Numbered from the stretch's first letter, positions 51,201 through 62,866 are shown. The stretch: DNA of 64,000 bases from Hymenolepis diminuta (GCA_900708905.1 CAADRB010000066.1:466709-530708), one strand, 5' to 3'. Made by a program: numbers and translations. Notes: generated by a model not told the origin, from the letters alone.

Positions 51201-52603
51201 AAACATGCACTTTACAAGAGAAATAAAAGTCTTTGATGGTTTGGGAGATTATCAAAAGTAACCGCGACGAAAAAGCACAATTTGCGTAATTATTTATGCA
51301 AATTTAATGGTGATTTCAAAGGGATAAGATTTTTCCTTAACTAATTGCTATGCCGCGAATAAAATACTTCAGATATAGGTGTTTGAAAGTTATATTAATT
51401 TCTTCAATTTTAAACGAAGCTTCAGATAATTCGAGGAACTCTTTGACGTATCTTTCAAACACAAGGTAATTAATCGCGTTTCTAGATCTGAAAATTGGAA
51501 TTCAGAAAAATCTCGCTATTGAATTATTGTGGCAGTTCATGAAGCCACGTTAATAAACCAAAATCTGTCTTCTTTGTTTATCGATAAAAACTGTTTTGCA
51601 GAGAATAATTAATTTTGAGTATCTGTATTTAAATAAATCGTACCGAAAATATTTGGGTACCAAATGACATGACTTTGTGCTATCAAGTAGATATTGCATT
51701 TGGCCGTTGAAAAAAAAGGATACTGGCGAAGTCTGATATTGACGACATGAAAGTGAATCTGGATGAGACTTGTCAGTGATGGTCAGAAGAAGGATAATGT
51801 ATTAAAATAACCCACAACACTGCACAAAATTTATACCATATTTCATTACGGAAAAACAACTGAAATAAGTAAGTAACTTTCAATATAGAATATGAGACGC
51901 GGATTAAAAATAAAGCGTCTAAAGAATTACTTCATCTGTTTTTTCGGAACCGCTCAAAATTTCATAATAATTCTCTGTATTACTAATTTAATTCTTACTC
52001 AAAATTTCCAGTACTTGCTGACCAGTGGTTTAATTATGATAGTCGGTCTTGCCGTGGCGACTGGTTTCTTCCTCCAAATCCCGAGAAAGCTCTTACGTCA
52101 TCTTAACATAGCAGAAAACTCAGTGCAGGGTTTCTTCAAGGTAGTTCACACAGAAGTCGCATTACCATTTTAACCATGAATGGGTAATCCCGTTATTAAA
52201 AAATTAACCGCCTTTTCTAATAGTTGGCTCTTGTCTTCTACAAACAGTATGAAGTCTGACTCAGTCACAATTTAGGCAATATGAGGTGGAATTATTTCCT
52301 ACACTTATGTAGATGGTAAATTTTGACGTCTTGTAACTCACAAAATTGCAGTTAAATAAATTTTGTCCAGCAAATATATAAAGTGATAATACGATTTTTG
52401 AATTATTTACTTTGATTCATGCATACTATTTTAACCAGCAGGCCATGCACACGGCATATAAAATAATTTAGGCCTAAATTAAAATACTTTTTTTTGAAAC
52501 TTACTTGAAAACTGTACTGAGATTCCGTTTCCCGATCGAGTTCAGATTTTATCGTCAGATTTCCAGATATTGGATCAAGCTCGAAGCGCTTCTGAGCAGA
52601 GCC
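38758..52603 (-). CDS. Protocadherin-like transmembrane receptor, 3' part (6 exons, 5' incomplete)
   Basis: Calcium-dependent cell-surface adhesion or signalling receptor of the cadherin superfamily. The exons found, in transcript order, are 52505-52603, 49107-49253, 47625-47810, 43123-43722, 42783-43050 and 38758-39215. They total 1758 bp, or 585 residues plus TAA. The end of one cadherin repeat carries LDRETES and VLDVNDNSPKF, which are Ca-binding motifs. The last repeat has AVDNDAG and EVRDDGSP but no closing DxNDN, as expected next to the membrane. One membrane helix (LILIICLSAIATMLVLILFI, about residues 238-257) is followed by a WMRRR stop-transfer. A tail of about 325 residues ends SSFV. 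The upstream repeats and signal peptide must lie above 52603. The frame is kept at every junction; the last junction (42783 to 39215) is the least certain. Confidence 0.88.
39216..42782 (-). other. Last cadherin intron
   Basis: 3.6 kb, mostly very AT-rich. Contains the GC-raised candidate gene at 40952-41373, listed separately. Confidence 0.6.
40952..41373 (-). CDS. Candidate nested secreted-peptide gene or alternative cadherin terminal exon
   Basis: A GC-raised island in the last cadherin intron, same strand. After the acceptor ATTTCAG (ending 41374), an ORF opens at 41365 with MFRTFVFISVVYIWSYISY, a good signal-peptide or anchor-like run. It stays open to 41054 (103 codons). A second frame, about 41090-40952, is open and ends precisely at a donor ACATG|GTAGGT; it contains a KRR basic site followed by KFDLFGIGNAHSV. 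A 73-bp intron (41062-41134, GTGACT...TTGCAAG) would join the two frames into a secreted precursor of more than 113 residues. Alternatively the acceptor is in phase with the cadherin donor at 42783 and would give a different tail. No family recognised. Confidence 0.4.
42783..43050 (-). CDS. cadherin exon: cytoplasmic tail
   Basis: 268 bp between TGATTCTAG and TCAG|GTAAAA. It enters in phase 0 and leaves in phase 1. Encodes SSGSDFSDDTLPPSVFRED and a Tyr-containing stretch (NCLYATSPTRKVIYHNP) that could carry phospho-sites. Composition and frame fit a receptor tail; there is no named domain. Confidence 0.85.
43123..43722 (-). CDS. cadherin exon: end of last repeat, membrane helix, start of tail
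   Basis: 600 bp, exactly 200 codons, phase 0-0, between TTCTAAAG and AAT|GTAAGT. Begins VRDDGSPSLSGFTYVTVILD, then a Pro/Lys-rich juxtamembrane stretch, an acidic segment (EWDDLGISESFFGGE), the membrane helix at exon residues 92-116 and a WMRRR anchor. The cytoplasmic part is Ser/Arg/Asn-rich. Confidence 0.93.
43723..47624 (-). other. Cadherin intron
   Basis: 3.9 kb without a gene. Slightly GC-richer stretches occur at about 45840-46060, at 46450-46640 (purine-rich) and at 47430-47620. The last flanks the weak donor of the 47625-47810 exon and has overlapping short ORFs on both strands. Confidence 0.5.
47625..47810 (-). CDS. cadherin exon: last repeat, middle
   Basis: 186 bp, phase 0-0, between TATTTCAG and GAG|GTCAGT. 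Encodes GSPLLKLTAVDNDAGVNAEK, FQLDIQTGDLSLK and a strand ending NLKLE. The donor GTCAGT is weaker than the others in this gene. Confidence 0.9.
47841..47894. repeat. Short imperfect tandem repeat (ACGTCGTATAT type)
   Basis: Three imperfect units of about 16-18 bp, each containing (A/C)CGTCGTA followed by TAT or AAT. Confidence 0.6.
48870..49000 (+). repeat. Diverged repeat pair, copy 2
   Basis: Partner of 36930-37045, located in a cadherin intron. Confidence 0.35.
49107..49253 (-). CDS. cadherin exon: repeat boundary with DxNDN
   Basis: 147 bp, phase 0-0, between ATTTTAG and CCC|GTAAGT. Encodes YSVDKGSPRQTAYCRV, then NIQVLDVNDNSPKFVYP, the linker that binds Ca between repeats, and the first strand of the last repeat. 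Confidence 0.92.
49254..52504 (-). other. Cadherin intron
   Basis: 3.25 kb, AT-rich. An ORF at 49727-49918 covers a slightly GC-richer patch containing GGCGACGAAAG and a GGTTTCGAACCC word that resembles a tRNA B box. No gene supported. Confidence 0.5.
52505..52603 (-). CDS. cadherin exon: end of penultimate repeat, first part
   Basis: 99 bp, phase 0-0, between TTTTTTAG and CAA|GTAAGT. Encodes RFELDPISGNLTIKSELDRE, which combines the ISGNL and LDRE motifs typical of cadherin repeats. Preceding exons were not found. Confidence 0.88.
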
Positions 52604-55600
52604 CTAAAAAATTAAAAGAATAAACCAAAACATTAATTTAAAACGGTCTGTAAAAAATTTTCAAAATGCTTTAAAAATAATAACTTGTTATAATGCCTTT
52701 TGTGTGCCACTAATAGCACTCGTATTTACACAATAGACGAAAACAAACGTTCCAACGGCCATAAACGGTTCGCGATATTTAGGATGCAAATATGAATTCC
52801 CGTCGCGGGAACAAACATATGTCTAAAAAATACATTAGTTTTATTGTAGATGAAAAATGTTTTTATATATTATTTTGAAACGATTATTTTGCGATTAAGT
52901 TTCCAATTTCATGAACAATTTTTATGCATACCCAAATATATATGCAATTAAATTAAATTAAACCTATAAAAGCATTAAAAAGTACAACTTAAATTTTGCG
53001 AGTTAAACTTTACAGGTTTAACGGTTTCGAAAATTTTATTCAGCCTATAATTTGTACCTTATGTAATGTATGTTTTCGAACTAATTTGAAGAACGTCTGA
53101 GATTTCGGAAACACTGTTATAGGTCAGAGTATTTTCCATGTGTCTGAATTTCATTCTAGTGATAATAAACCAATTATTATTATTTAATAATAAAGCTTTT
53201 TAATATTTATTGCAGCAGTTGGCCTGAACCCTGAGATGAAACATTTCATTATTGTGAAAGTGGATAGTGAAGGTTATTTCAACCTTGAAAGGATTCAGAA
53301 TGATAATAATGCACGTTCGAAGATGAATCTTAACTATCTGTCATATTTAAATTGCTCACTTTGTAACTGGCGTAATGGGACAGCAAAAACACACAAATTT
53401 GTGGCACTCTAAATGATTAATTATATACGGTATTTTAAAATACAAACAAATAAAAATCAACAGAGAAACCGATAGTGCAAATGCCAACCTTATTAGGGTT
53501 GATATTAATCTTCAACCGCCCTAAAACGTATTAAACTGAATTTACCTCAAGGACAAAGACGAAATAATCACAAATCAGCTTTCAAGATCAACACCTCCCA
53601 TTAACATTCTACTTTCCTTTCAATAGCATTCATATTCGAAATTGTAATCTTCCTATCTTTGCTTTAAATATTGAATGATTATTTTATTAAAGAGAATGAG
53701 AATGGATAAGAGTAAATTCGAATTGATTCCATGACACCTTTCAATAAAATAGATTTTGAAAGGTATTTATTCTTTGTCCGACAATTAAAGAGCTGTTTTC
53801 TAATTTTTTGTTTGATTTACGCATATGAAATGAATTCAAAAAGAAAGAAAGGAATAAAAGTGGGGTTATTTCTTTCTTCTCAAATCTGAATGACAAGAAA
53901 AGATCATTCATTCGATCGATAAAATTTGAATATTCTTTCTAATCTGCGCATTAAGTCAACTTTATGCGCAACTGAAGATAGACTCCATTCTCCCATATTT
54001 GAATTCCCCCCTCCTTCTTCCACATTGGTTATTTATACGATATCATTAAAGAATGGAGTTTTTTGGGAAGTTTTTCTACTGTGGGTATGTTTGGATAGGG
54101 ATAGGGATTATTGTCCTTTAATTGCTTAGATATTACAGACTTCTTAAAAAATAAACACAAAAAAGATGTTATTTTGCATTCGGATTGCGGCGATTTTGAT
54201 TTTTTATTTTGCCTGCTTTTGTGGTTTTTCCTCCCTAAAACATCGGGAAAGGGATAAATGGTCTTCAAAGTGCCAATTTACCTAAAATAAACATTTTTAA
54301 CTAATTTTTTTGTCTTGAAAACAAATAATCATGTAAATTCTATTAACTTGAGTCAATTAATGAAGATCTCCCATTTGGTCAAACGTATACGACCATTATG
54401 TAATCCATTTGGACCATTAAAGTGGAAATCTAAATTGAAATTCACTAACTGAAACATGGGAGAGATAATATCAAACTGCGATTTCTTTTAAAATATACCA
54501 TTTATTAATTCTAAAGTGAAAGCTAACCATTTAAGCCATTTTGGACTATACAAATAGGGATAGAGAGCACGAAAAAACTGTTCTAATCCTTCTGTATTAA
54601 TCTTATGTGAGCGAATATTCATTTCTGCCACACCAGAGCATGTGAGTTTGAGTCTATTATTAATTTGAATAACACTAGACAAAGCAGAAAAATATTCCAT
54701 GGTGTTTTTAACTTGCTAAAATGATTATTAAGGTAGTTTCCTTCAGTGGACTTCAGATCTGATAGAAATAACACTACATCTCTATACTGAATGGAGAATT
54801 TTCAATAATTGATCTGCGTGAGATTCATATTAAATGAAGAGTTAACTTTTGCTAAACTAAATGCATGAGCTTTAGGTGCACATCAACAGAGATAATAAAT
54901 GTTCTTTGTTCTTTTACAGCACCTATTCAATGTTTAATTAGGGAAAAATGCATAGGCTATTTTGCAAAATAATTTTAGGCATTTTGGAATGTTGGAATAT
55001 CAACATTGCCTAATCAGAGGAGTAAATTCATTGACATTGTTAGTCCTTAAATAAAATTAAGAAAAAATAAAATTTTTTTTGAGCATAAACTTCCTTAATT
55101 TAATGCTATAATAACGAAAAATAAATTAATGAAAAATATTAACTTACGGAAATAAAAACAGTAAATTATGTACAAATTGCAAAGAAATAAATAACGGTAA
55201 CTTTAAATGAAAACCCATTTAATATTCAAATCATTTAAGGCTGTAAGGTTTTTTGAATTTGACGGACAAAGTTTAACTAAAAAGTGATATGATTTAACCA
55301 TTTAAAATGACATAAAAGAAATGTACTTCAATATGCGTATGTTTTCTTCAGAAATTATGATTACAAGTGCCGTTCCCATATTTAAAAGTTCACTAAATGA
55401 AAAACTTGTTGTAGTGAATTTTTACAAGGAAGATCTGTATTTTTATTGCAAATAGTGATGAAGGTGATTTAAAGAAAGAGGTCAACAACTTCAGGTTAAA
55501 CATTTCATGGATTTGACAAAGAACGTAACATAGCAAATTTTTAACTGAGCACCTTTCTTTTCGACTTTTCATCAGTGCATATTCTGCTATGGAATTTAAA

Positions 55601-55900
55601 ACGCTCTAACATAGGGTGGATTCCATAGGTAAATTAATTTAAAGGTTTAATTTCTAAGATATTAAACATTGGTATTTTGGCATTTATATTTTTGCTATTG
55701 TACCCATGGCAGTGCAAAAGCTGCTACAAGTATTAAACACGGGAAAATATAAGTGGAACACTGATAGAGGTAACGAACAAGTCATAATCTAAAAGAAACA
55801 TTTATTACGTTGTTTTCATATTATATGCAACAGAAAATTCATACAATTCCATCTTAAGTGCAATCAGAATACCAACTTTGTCAAAAAACGGCATGCCCTC
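52604..55900. other. Upstream part of cadherin gene, no exon found
   Basis: Expected to contain intron or further 5' exons of the cadherin gene. I found no additional segment with cadherin motifs and splice sites. Very AT-rich throughout. Confidence 0.4.
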
Positions 55901-56245
55901 CATGACTTATCAAAAAGAGCATCACTTCGTGCAGAGAAATGCGTCGGCTCTTAGCGTTAAAGAAGGACGCATACATGCAATTGGAGCTGATAAGACATGG
56001 GGGTGGTGAAGAAGGGCGGACCAGAAGCATAACAAGAGCGCACTTTCAGTGACGCTAAAAGGGATTACCTACTTTGCCTATGATGATTCATACCAACCGT
56101 CTCTTATGTGACTAGCTGCCTTCCCCTCCACCCCACACCCGCGCGACGTATACTTTAGCATCTGCTACCGGCCTTTACTCAAGATGTCGTGTCTCTGTGT
56201 CCCAAAGGCAGATGAATGGGGATGGGGGGTGATAAATGTCACATC
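55900..56245. other. GC-raised island, possible promoter or first exon
   Basis: Sequence of roughly 340 bp with CpG-bearing words (CGCGCGACG, GGGCGGACC) and CCACCCCACACC in an otherwise AT-rich region. Short ORFs on both strands are not convincing. Confidence 0.3.
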
Positions 56246-56434
56246 AAGAAAATGGACTATTTTAATTGAAATAGATTGTAATTTTTTTTCAACTAGTCCA
56301 TCAAGAATTTCGTCAAATGGAAAGGTTAGCAACATAAACGAATTTCGGTCGAAATTCACTACTCGTAGTAGCTGCCTCAGATGTTATTTGAGATGCCTTT
56401 GATCATGCTCTACGCAAAGAATAATTTCAGCTCT

Positions 56435-56790
56435 TCATCGTTAAGATCTTATAAGCTACTTAATATCAAATAAGATCATTAAAAAAATTTAATTTATCAG
56501 ACCGACTTTCATAATCAAACAACTTATCAATAAGCCACGGACATAGTAGATAAGAATTTTCTCACTAATGCAGGTAGAGTATCATAATATTTGAATATTG
56601 AAAGGCAAACTACCCATGAAGTAAATTATGTGGAACCCGAATCCAGAAATCAAATGAAGTAGGACCTTTTATTGCCTTGACTTTACTCTCAGCATCTTTT
56701 CGATCACATCCTCTTTATCATCTATTGGGTTCACTATTAGCCAATTTCAGAAGCTTTCGCAGAGTTAAAAATTTTAAAGTTTTTCTGTCC
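56435..56790 (+). repeat. Dispersed repeat family, copy C (diverged)
   Basis: Aligns with copies A and B at lower identity. CAGACCGACTTTCATAATCA corresponds to CAGGACCGACTATTCTTGAT; then CAATAAGCCAC to CAACAAGCACT, AATGCAGG to AATCCAGG, AACCCGAATCCAGAAATCAA to AACCCGAATCCAAACACCAA, and TTTATCAT to CTTATCAT. Confidence 0.7.
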
Positions 56791-58949
56791 TTCCTTCGGA
56801 TTATAATAATGAATTTGAAAACGAGAAACCACCGATGAAAATGAAGTTGAATATCATTTAGTAACGGTAACAAATTCTGCAAGATCTTTATTAAATTTGC
56901 ACTAATTGCAACTGCAATAACGACGTGGTAACTCATCTAAATAATTCAGCAACCATTCAATTTTTATATATAAAATTTTAAAACCGAAATCCTTGATAGA
57001 AGGGAATTGTTTATTGCCTTAAGTAGACATTGACAAAAATAGCGAAAAGTGGAATAATATATTAACGCTTAATAATACATAGTGATATGTGCGAATTTGT
57101 TCAAATGAGGTAAGAAATATTCAGATGGCTAAGAATCTCCCTTGTTCTTCTACAATAATTTTAACCGTTTGAAAAAATATTTTTCCTGTGCTTTACCGTT
57201 ATTATGGAAGAAAATTCGAATTTATTGAAACATTTTAAATCAATTAAAAGCCAATAAATCTTTAAGATGTTTTTTTAGACTTTTAGATTTATCAAATAAA
57301 CAGTGGTTTCATTTTACCATATTGATGTTAATTTAACGAAGCACTGATAATACCATGTCACTGGCTAGTTCTTTAAACTTTAGTCGCTCGAATTCAAACG
57401 CCAAAATCTAAAATTCTAGATGAAGTAGTCACGCTATTATTCCAAATCTGGAATATTATGAATTTTGATAATCAAAAAACGAAAAGTGGCCAGGAAAAGG
57501 CTAGAAGGCTGGAGAAATGTTCTTGTCTAAAAAGATATCAACTATCTCTCCTAATTCTCCAGTGTGCATACGCTACAAAAAGTGTTGGCAGTGTTCTTGT
57601 CACAGTCTGTCAGTCGATCAATGTAATCTTCGACAGATTATGCCAATTATCACAACATACACACTCATACATACCTATGCTTTGGTATTAGCGGGCAGAA
57701 ATAGCGGATTTATATGACGTTTACTTCTGATTGATTGCTTCTTAAATCAAGAGTGGTCTCCATAATATGTTAAGCTTTGAATTGCGTATTCCTATCAATT
57801 ATTCATAGGAAAGTGAAGCGGCAAATTCGGAATTAGAATTTCCTTTGATGAAAGAAAACAAGATCCTTAAGAAAATGTAATAGATGCTCTACAGCATTGC
57901 ATTTTCATTTGAATTGAAGTATTAATACCCGTGTTTTTGGATTAAATCATAGTAAAATACGTTTCACATTAAAATATACGCGACTTCGTAAAGTCTTTTC
58001 TTAATGACATTGTTTTATTGATTTCATCATCTTACACTATCTTAAAGCAATGTGAATGAATTTTCTTATTTAGACGATATCATTACTCTCGATGGGGAAG
58101 GTAAGAGAATGTTAAGAAAAGATAAAGTTGCTTGAAATAAAATTCAAAGTATTAAAATGGTCATTGTTCTACCACGCAATCCTACAAAATTATTCGATTT
58201 CAGACATATGCCATCAAATTCATTAGAACTGTTAAGTGATAGAGGCTTATGAATATGAACCTGCAGACAATTTAATACTCCACTCCACTATCTTCAAATT
58301 AAGATTCAAACCACACTTAAAGAATTCTAAAATCATAAGCTGAAAACTAATGGAAACTCGACCTCAAGAGGTTTCTTTATATTGAAAGTTCCGCATTTCT
58401 ACCTCTCCGTCTCTCATTTACCTCTCTTCGTTCAAACATTATCATAGATACAAAAGTTTTTTACTTAGTTCGATCAAGTAAATTTGATCATCCCACTTAC
58501 ATTGCAACACGAGATATGCACTGGTGATCATCGATCTCATGATCTCTAATTTAATAACCGTTCTCATTTGACACTTCTCTACATAAGTAATCATCCATCT
58601 AAAGAGAATCAGAAAATTAAGTTCATGCGAAATAAAGTTATTTAAATTAATGAAATCGGTAAAATTTTACTTTCATATTACACAACATAACTGTTAAACT
58701 AAAGTTAAGCCGAAATAATTGTCTCAAATATCAGTATCATTGGGAGCTTTTGATGTGAAAAGCACCTAGCTAGACATATTTATAAACTTTAATGAAATAT
58801 AGGCATGCGAAAACATACGGTAAGATTGTAGAAGTATTTATGTTCTAATCAGGTAGGAAATACACGTTTAGAATGGTAAGAAGGTTGAAATACAGACCAA
58901 ATCAATAGTGAAGGATGAATCCCTCTTCTCCGAAATATTTTATCTTACA

Positions 58950-59485
58950 CCATTCCTAATCATCACCAAATTTGATTATCTTGTCCACATAAGTAATCTC
59001 TGTAATCCTTTAACCTTTCCTGTGACCCAAGCACTCCATAGACAAACATTGTGTGTCCTCAACTGGCCTATTTCTCATCGATCGGAAAAGGTAAGCATAA
59101 CTCGGACGATAGTAGCAAATACACCGCTTAGTCGGCTTTGTTATTAACCAGTCCTCTCTGCACTGACCCTTCCTTTCCCTACAATCGTCCCGACCAATTA
59201 AAGCACGCCTACAATTATATCCTTATGCGTGTCCTCATCCGAAGTGTCGGTTATAAATTAGGCCCACACGCACACACCAAGGGGACCCTAGCTCGTCAAA
59301 CGCATCTCCCGTTGCTCAATTCTTCTCCTCCAATTCCCTATTTTCCCTTGAGACTCTGTACTGAGCTTTGTTCAATACAACCTGGTCTACGCAATCCTTG
59401 GTGTTCTTTTTCTTCCATTTGCTGTTAGCCATCTGCCGCTACAAACTGGTGACCCTCAACAATCTGGTGGCCCTCTGCAATGGTA
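58950..59485 (+). CDS. Possible plus-strand coding island, unidentified
   Basis: GC rises sharply here. The plus strand has two good donors, CGGAAAAG|GTAAGC (after 59087) and GCAATG|GTAAAA (after about 59480), and an acceptor-like TTATTAACCAG (to about 59151). One frame at 59138-59428 reads DQLKHAYNYILMRVLIRSVG. In the last part two other frames carry membrane-helix-like runs (SLVFFFFHLLLAIC, or NLVYAILGVLFLPFAV). No single frame is open across the island, so it is either two or three small exons or a broken gene. I do not recognise the product. Confidence 0.25.
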
Positions 59486-60684
59486 AAAGGAGAAATTGGG
59501 AGGAAACTGTTCACAGACCACAAATTGAATTCACCGTTTCAGTCTTATTAATTTCGGGTTATTTGTCTGAAATTTAAATTACCGAGCATTGAATGAGAGA
59601 CTTTGAACATCATATTCAAGTATTTTATCAAAGTTATTCCATTTCATTCGGTGTCTTAATAAACTTTTGATACAAACTATTGTGACATTTTCGAATGCTA
59701 ATTTAGCTTAATAATTAACCATATGAAGTTTTAACTAAGGACTTTAATTGTTTTCCCAAAGCTGAAACGTATTCGAGAATGTATGAAACAGAGTGAAGAA
59801 ATAACAGAGGGGGTCAGAAAGCGGACCAACAATATTTTTTAGCTTCCCAAGTTTCTTAGATTCGGTAGAGAACTGGAACTGTTAGTATTCGAATAAAAAC
59901 TGCACTAAAACAGTAGAAAATATTTAACTTTAAATCTCGCAATATGAAAATAAAATTTTCTCTAATTACGGAAGAAAAGAGATAAAACTTATTAGATTAA
60001 AATAAATATATTACGTTAACACTTTATTTAATATAAAACATATATAGTAAGATAAAAATATATAATTAATTAGAAAAGAGTAATATAAATAACTAAAATT
60101 GTTTCGAAATGGTAGGAGTTTTGTAGCACGTTTTTTAAAGTACCAAAACATGCTTACTCAGATTCCAGTTCTAATATTGATTGTATTATTAATAATTTAA
60201 TATTTCATTATTTTTTATTCGAATTTTTAATAATTTCACTGATATTCGGATGTGCTCATTATTGATTCTTTACACCGGAAGTAATTATCATTTCATTTTA
60301 CGTTCATACCATTAATCCTCTCTCATGAAATATATGCCAGGTCATGCAACTTGGCAGAATATCACTATTACCCTGTCCCTGGGATAAAATGCCTAATTTG
60401 CTAGAAAATTATTACAGATGTGACAGAATTATTTTTTAAGACTAGGTTTGTGAGAGTGAAGAGAGCAATGTTGAATGATTTTGTACTTAAATACGACCCA
60501 GAACCAACAGAATGAGTAACTCTCAAAGGGTCAAACTTTAACTGAAGACATTTCTATTCACTATCAAAGAATATATTGCTCACCTAGGCTATTGTATTAT
60601 AAAGTAAATTATAAAAAGTGTAGTATGATATGCATTTAAAGTTCTGCAAGGGAAGTGCTAGTATATCTTGGTTTGATAAGATGG

Positions 60685-60850
60685 AATGTATCCTGGAACC
60701 GTTCTTATAAGGAACCCACATTCTATCGTTCCCTCTTGTCGATAATATTCAACCATCGCGGTTAGCAATCCAAATCAGAGGATGTATACCAATAAGCTTT
60801 GATCTTAAGTTCTTATACTAAGCCAATATGCATGTTGACTCGAACTGGAT
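60685..60850 (-). repeat. SINE-like dispersed repeat, copy 3
   Basis: Aligns with copies 1 and 2 through TTCAACCATCGCGGTTAGCA (compare ATTAACCATTGCGGTTGGCC) and a following ATGTATACC. On the minus strand it has CAGTTCGAGTCAAC, which looks like a tRNA B box. Confidence 0.45.
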
Positions 60851-62264
60851 AAATAAAAGTCAGAAATTCTGATCGTATTATCATTACCAACAACAATACA
60901 AAAGTTTTTTTCACTTTTTTGCGTAAAGCGATCATAATCGGTTAACAGAAAATCTAATAGATGATTAAGGGGCAGGGATCAGAAAGAGACCGAGAACAAC
61001 TTCAAGGCACCAAAGAGCCTTTCTTCATTCAATTATTTTGTCATTCAATATTCATTAGATTTGTAGCACACGTTCCAAAATTTAAGTGCCATTATTCTCC
61101 ACCTGCACTACAGTAAATGCTAGTTCATGATATTCAACGTCTATTGATTGATTTTTAATCAGGAAGGATCGATCTTATTACTTCAATTCATTTTTTCTTC
61201 CCATAGTTGACAAAATGATCTTGCATAATAATAGTCAACACTCCGTCTTAATATAGCAAAGATATAATAGGTAAAAACTGAGTATTTTATTGAATTTTAT
61301 CTTTATGTTTATTCAAAGAGTCAGAGTCCGTTAAAAAATAAATTTTACCTGAAGTACTACTTATTATTTATGAAGAGATCTCCCGGGGATTTTATTATTG
61401 ATACAGTTTTTCTTAGGAGACGGCTAATTTAAGGATCCATTTTATATATTTGTTAGTACCTGCCCATAAAGACGATTGCGTGTCAACCATGAGACATCAA
61501 ACTTCCTGGCCTCTCTTATTCGAAAAGCAATAGTGATTCACTGTTTGAGGCTACTTAAAAATTAGTCAATCATAATTGAGAAGATAAATCTGGTTCCGAT
61601 TTATTGCTAGGGGTTAATTAATTTAGATAATATGTTACGATATCAAAATAAGTAAGCGGTTTTAAGTTGAAAATTTTCCGAATAGCAAAAGCCCTTGCAT
61701 GAGGTTATTTGTGAAGCCAAATAAAGGAAACCATCGGCGAAGTAATGTTAGGTAGCAATATTCAACGTCTATCAAAGCTGAGTTGTTGTATCCTAGACTT
61801 TTCTGTATAGATTTCGATTTCTGCTCTTTCTTTTAGTCAATTTGAATAGGATGGATGTGAAACGATGTCATCGAACTCATAAGCGCAGATTTGGTAGACT
61901 AAAAATGCCGATAGCCCTGCCATTGTAGCAACCGATATATGTGACGTCAATGGTGTTCATTCAGTAATTCGGAGACATCGAAGTAAGTACCGATCAACTG
62001 AATCGACTAAAAATGGCCACATTAGAAAAATTGAGACTCTTAAAATATCTTATCTTATATTTTTCTTAGCTATCATGCCACAATTTTTTATCCACGTAGT
62101 CAAAACTATGGAACACAATCCGGATCAAAGAAAAAACCCCATGTTGAATCTATTAAGTTATGATTCTCTTTAAAATGAAATTTTAATGCATTCATTAGCA
62201 AGAAAAAACGTTGAAAAAGTCCAACTCTGATAAAATTGTCAATTAGATGCATGCCACAGCATTC

Positions 62265-62400
62265 ACCACATTTTTCATTCTACTAATTCCTCTTGACAAC
62301 TCAAAAACTTTCCATCTTCTCTTTCAAATTTCTTCCCTCCCTTCTTTCTCTCCTTCCATCTTCTTCTCTTCTTCCGTCTAATCACATTCCCATCCCCAAG
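62265..62400 (+). repeat. Pyrimidine-rich tract
   Basis: Low-complexity CT stretch (CTTCCCTCCCTTCTTTCTCT and continuation), part of a GC-raised island that runs to about 62930. Confidence 0.7.
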
Positions 62401-62530
62401 TCACTTTGATCATAGCAAGCAAGGATGCAAATTGATGAGGACCATCGCGTTAATTAGAAACACACGCACTCAAGGGAAAGGGCTAAAGGAATCTAATAAA
62501 GTGAGCTTCGCCCACCATTAGACGGAACTA

Positions 62531-62752
62531 TCATCCCAAATCCTCTTTCCCCTCACCTCCCTTATACACTCCATTACCATAAACTTGCTCGAAATGGGAA
62601 GGAGTTGATTGGAGAGCATTTTTATTGTGATGATAGTGGGAGGAGTACTCAAGGCGGGGTTTTCGAAGAGCAGGAGAGGTAGGAGATTGCATGTCCTTCA
62701 GTCCTCTTTTTATTCGTGGGGGATTAATTGACCGATAGAAAGAAAGTTGCAT
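62531..62752 (-). CDS. Hypothetical minus-strand ORF in a GC-raised island
   Basis: 73 codons, starting MQLSFYRSINPPRIKRGLKD, rich in Ser, Pro, His and Asn, without a domain. An AACATAG lies just upstream, and GGGAG|GTGAGG near the end could be a donor, so it may be a 5' exon of a minus-strand gene, perhaps even the cadherin. Low complexity makes a chance ORF possible. Confidence 0.25.
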   Translation of the reverse strand: MQLSFYRSINPPRIKRGLKDMQSPTSPALRKPRLEYSSHYHHNKNALQSTPSHFEQVYGNGVYKGGEGKEDLG

Positions 62753-62866
62753 ACTTTCCTATGTTGTTTTGGAAGCTGCACTGATTATTGGTTCCTATCT
62801 CCCTCCCTTTATCCCTACCTACGTTTCATATTACTTTCCCCTTCCGATAAGTGACGATAGGAAAAT

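Larger units (their letters stand above)
56791..62260. other. Region without identified gene
   Basis: Mostly very AT-rich. It holds a possible coding island (58950-59485) and SINE-like copy 3 (60685-60850). Nothing else supported. Confidence 0.4.

Noticed and set aside
54488..54700. 70-codon minus-strand ORF (possible cadherin 5' exon)
   Set aside because: No cadherin motif and no acceptor/donor pair. Length is within chance.
55010..55050. Minus-strand NVNEFTP resembling the cadherin DxNDNxP linker
   Set aside because: It lacks the following hydrophobic strand, has no Ca-binding partners nearby and no splice sites.
61942..61949. TGACGTCA, a perfect CRE palindrome
   Set aside because: One such 8-mer is expected by chance in 64 kb and no promoter context is visible.
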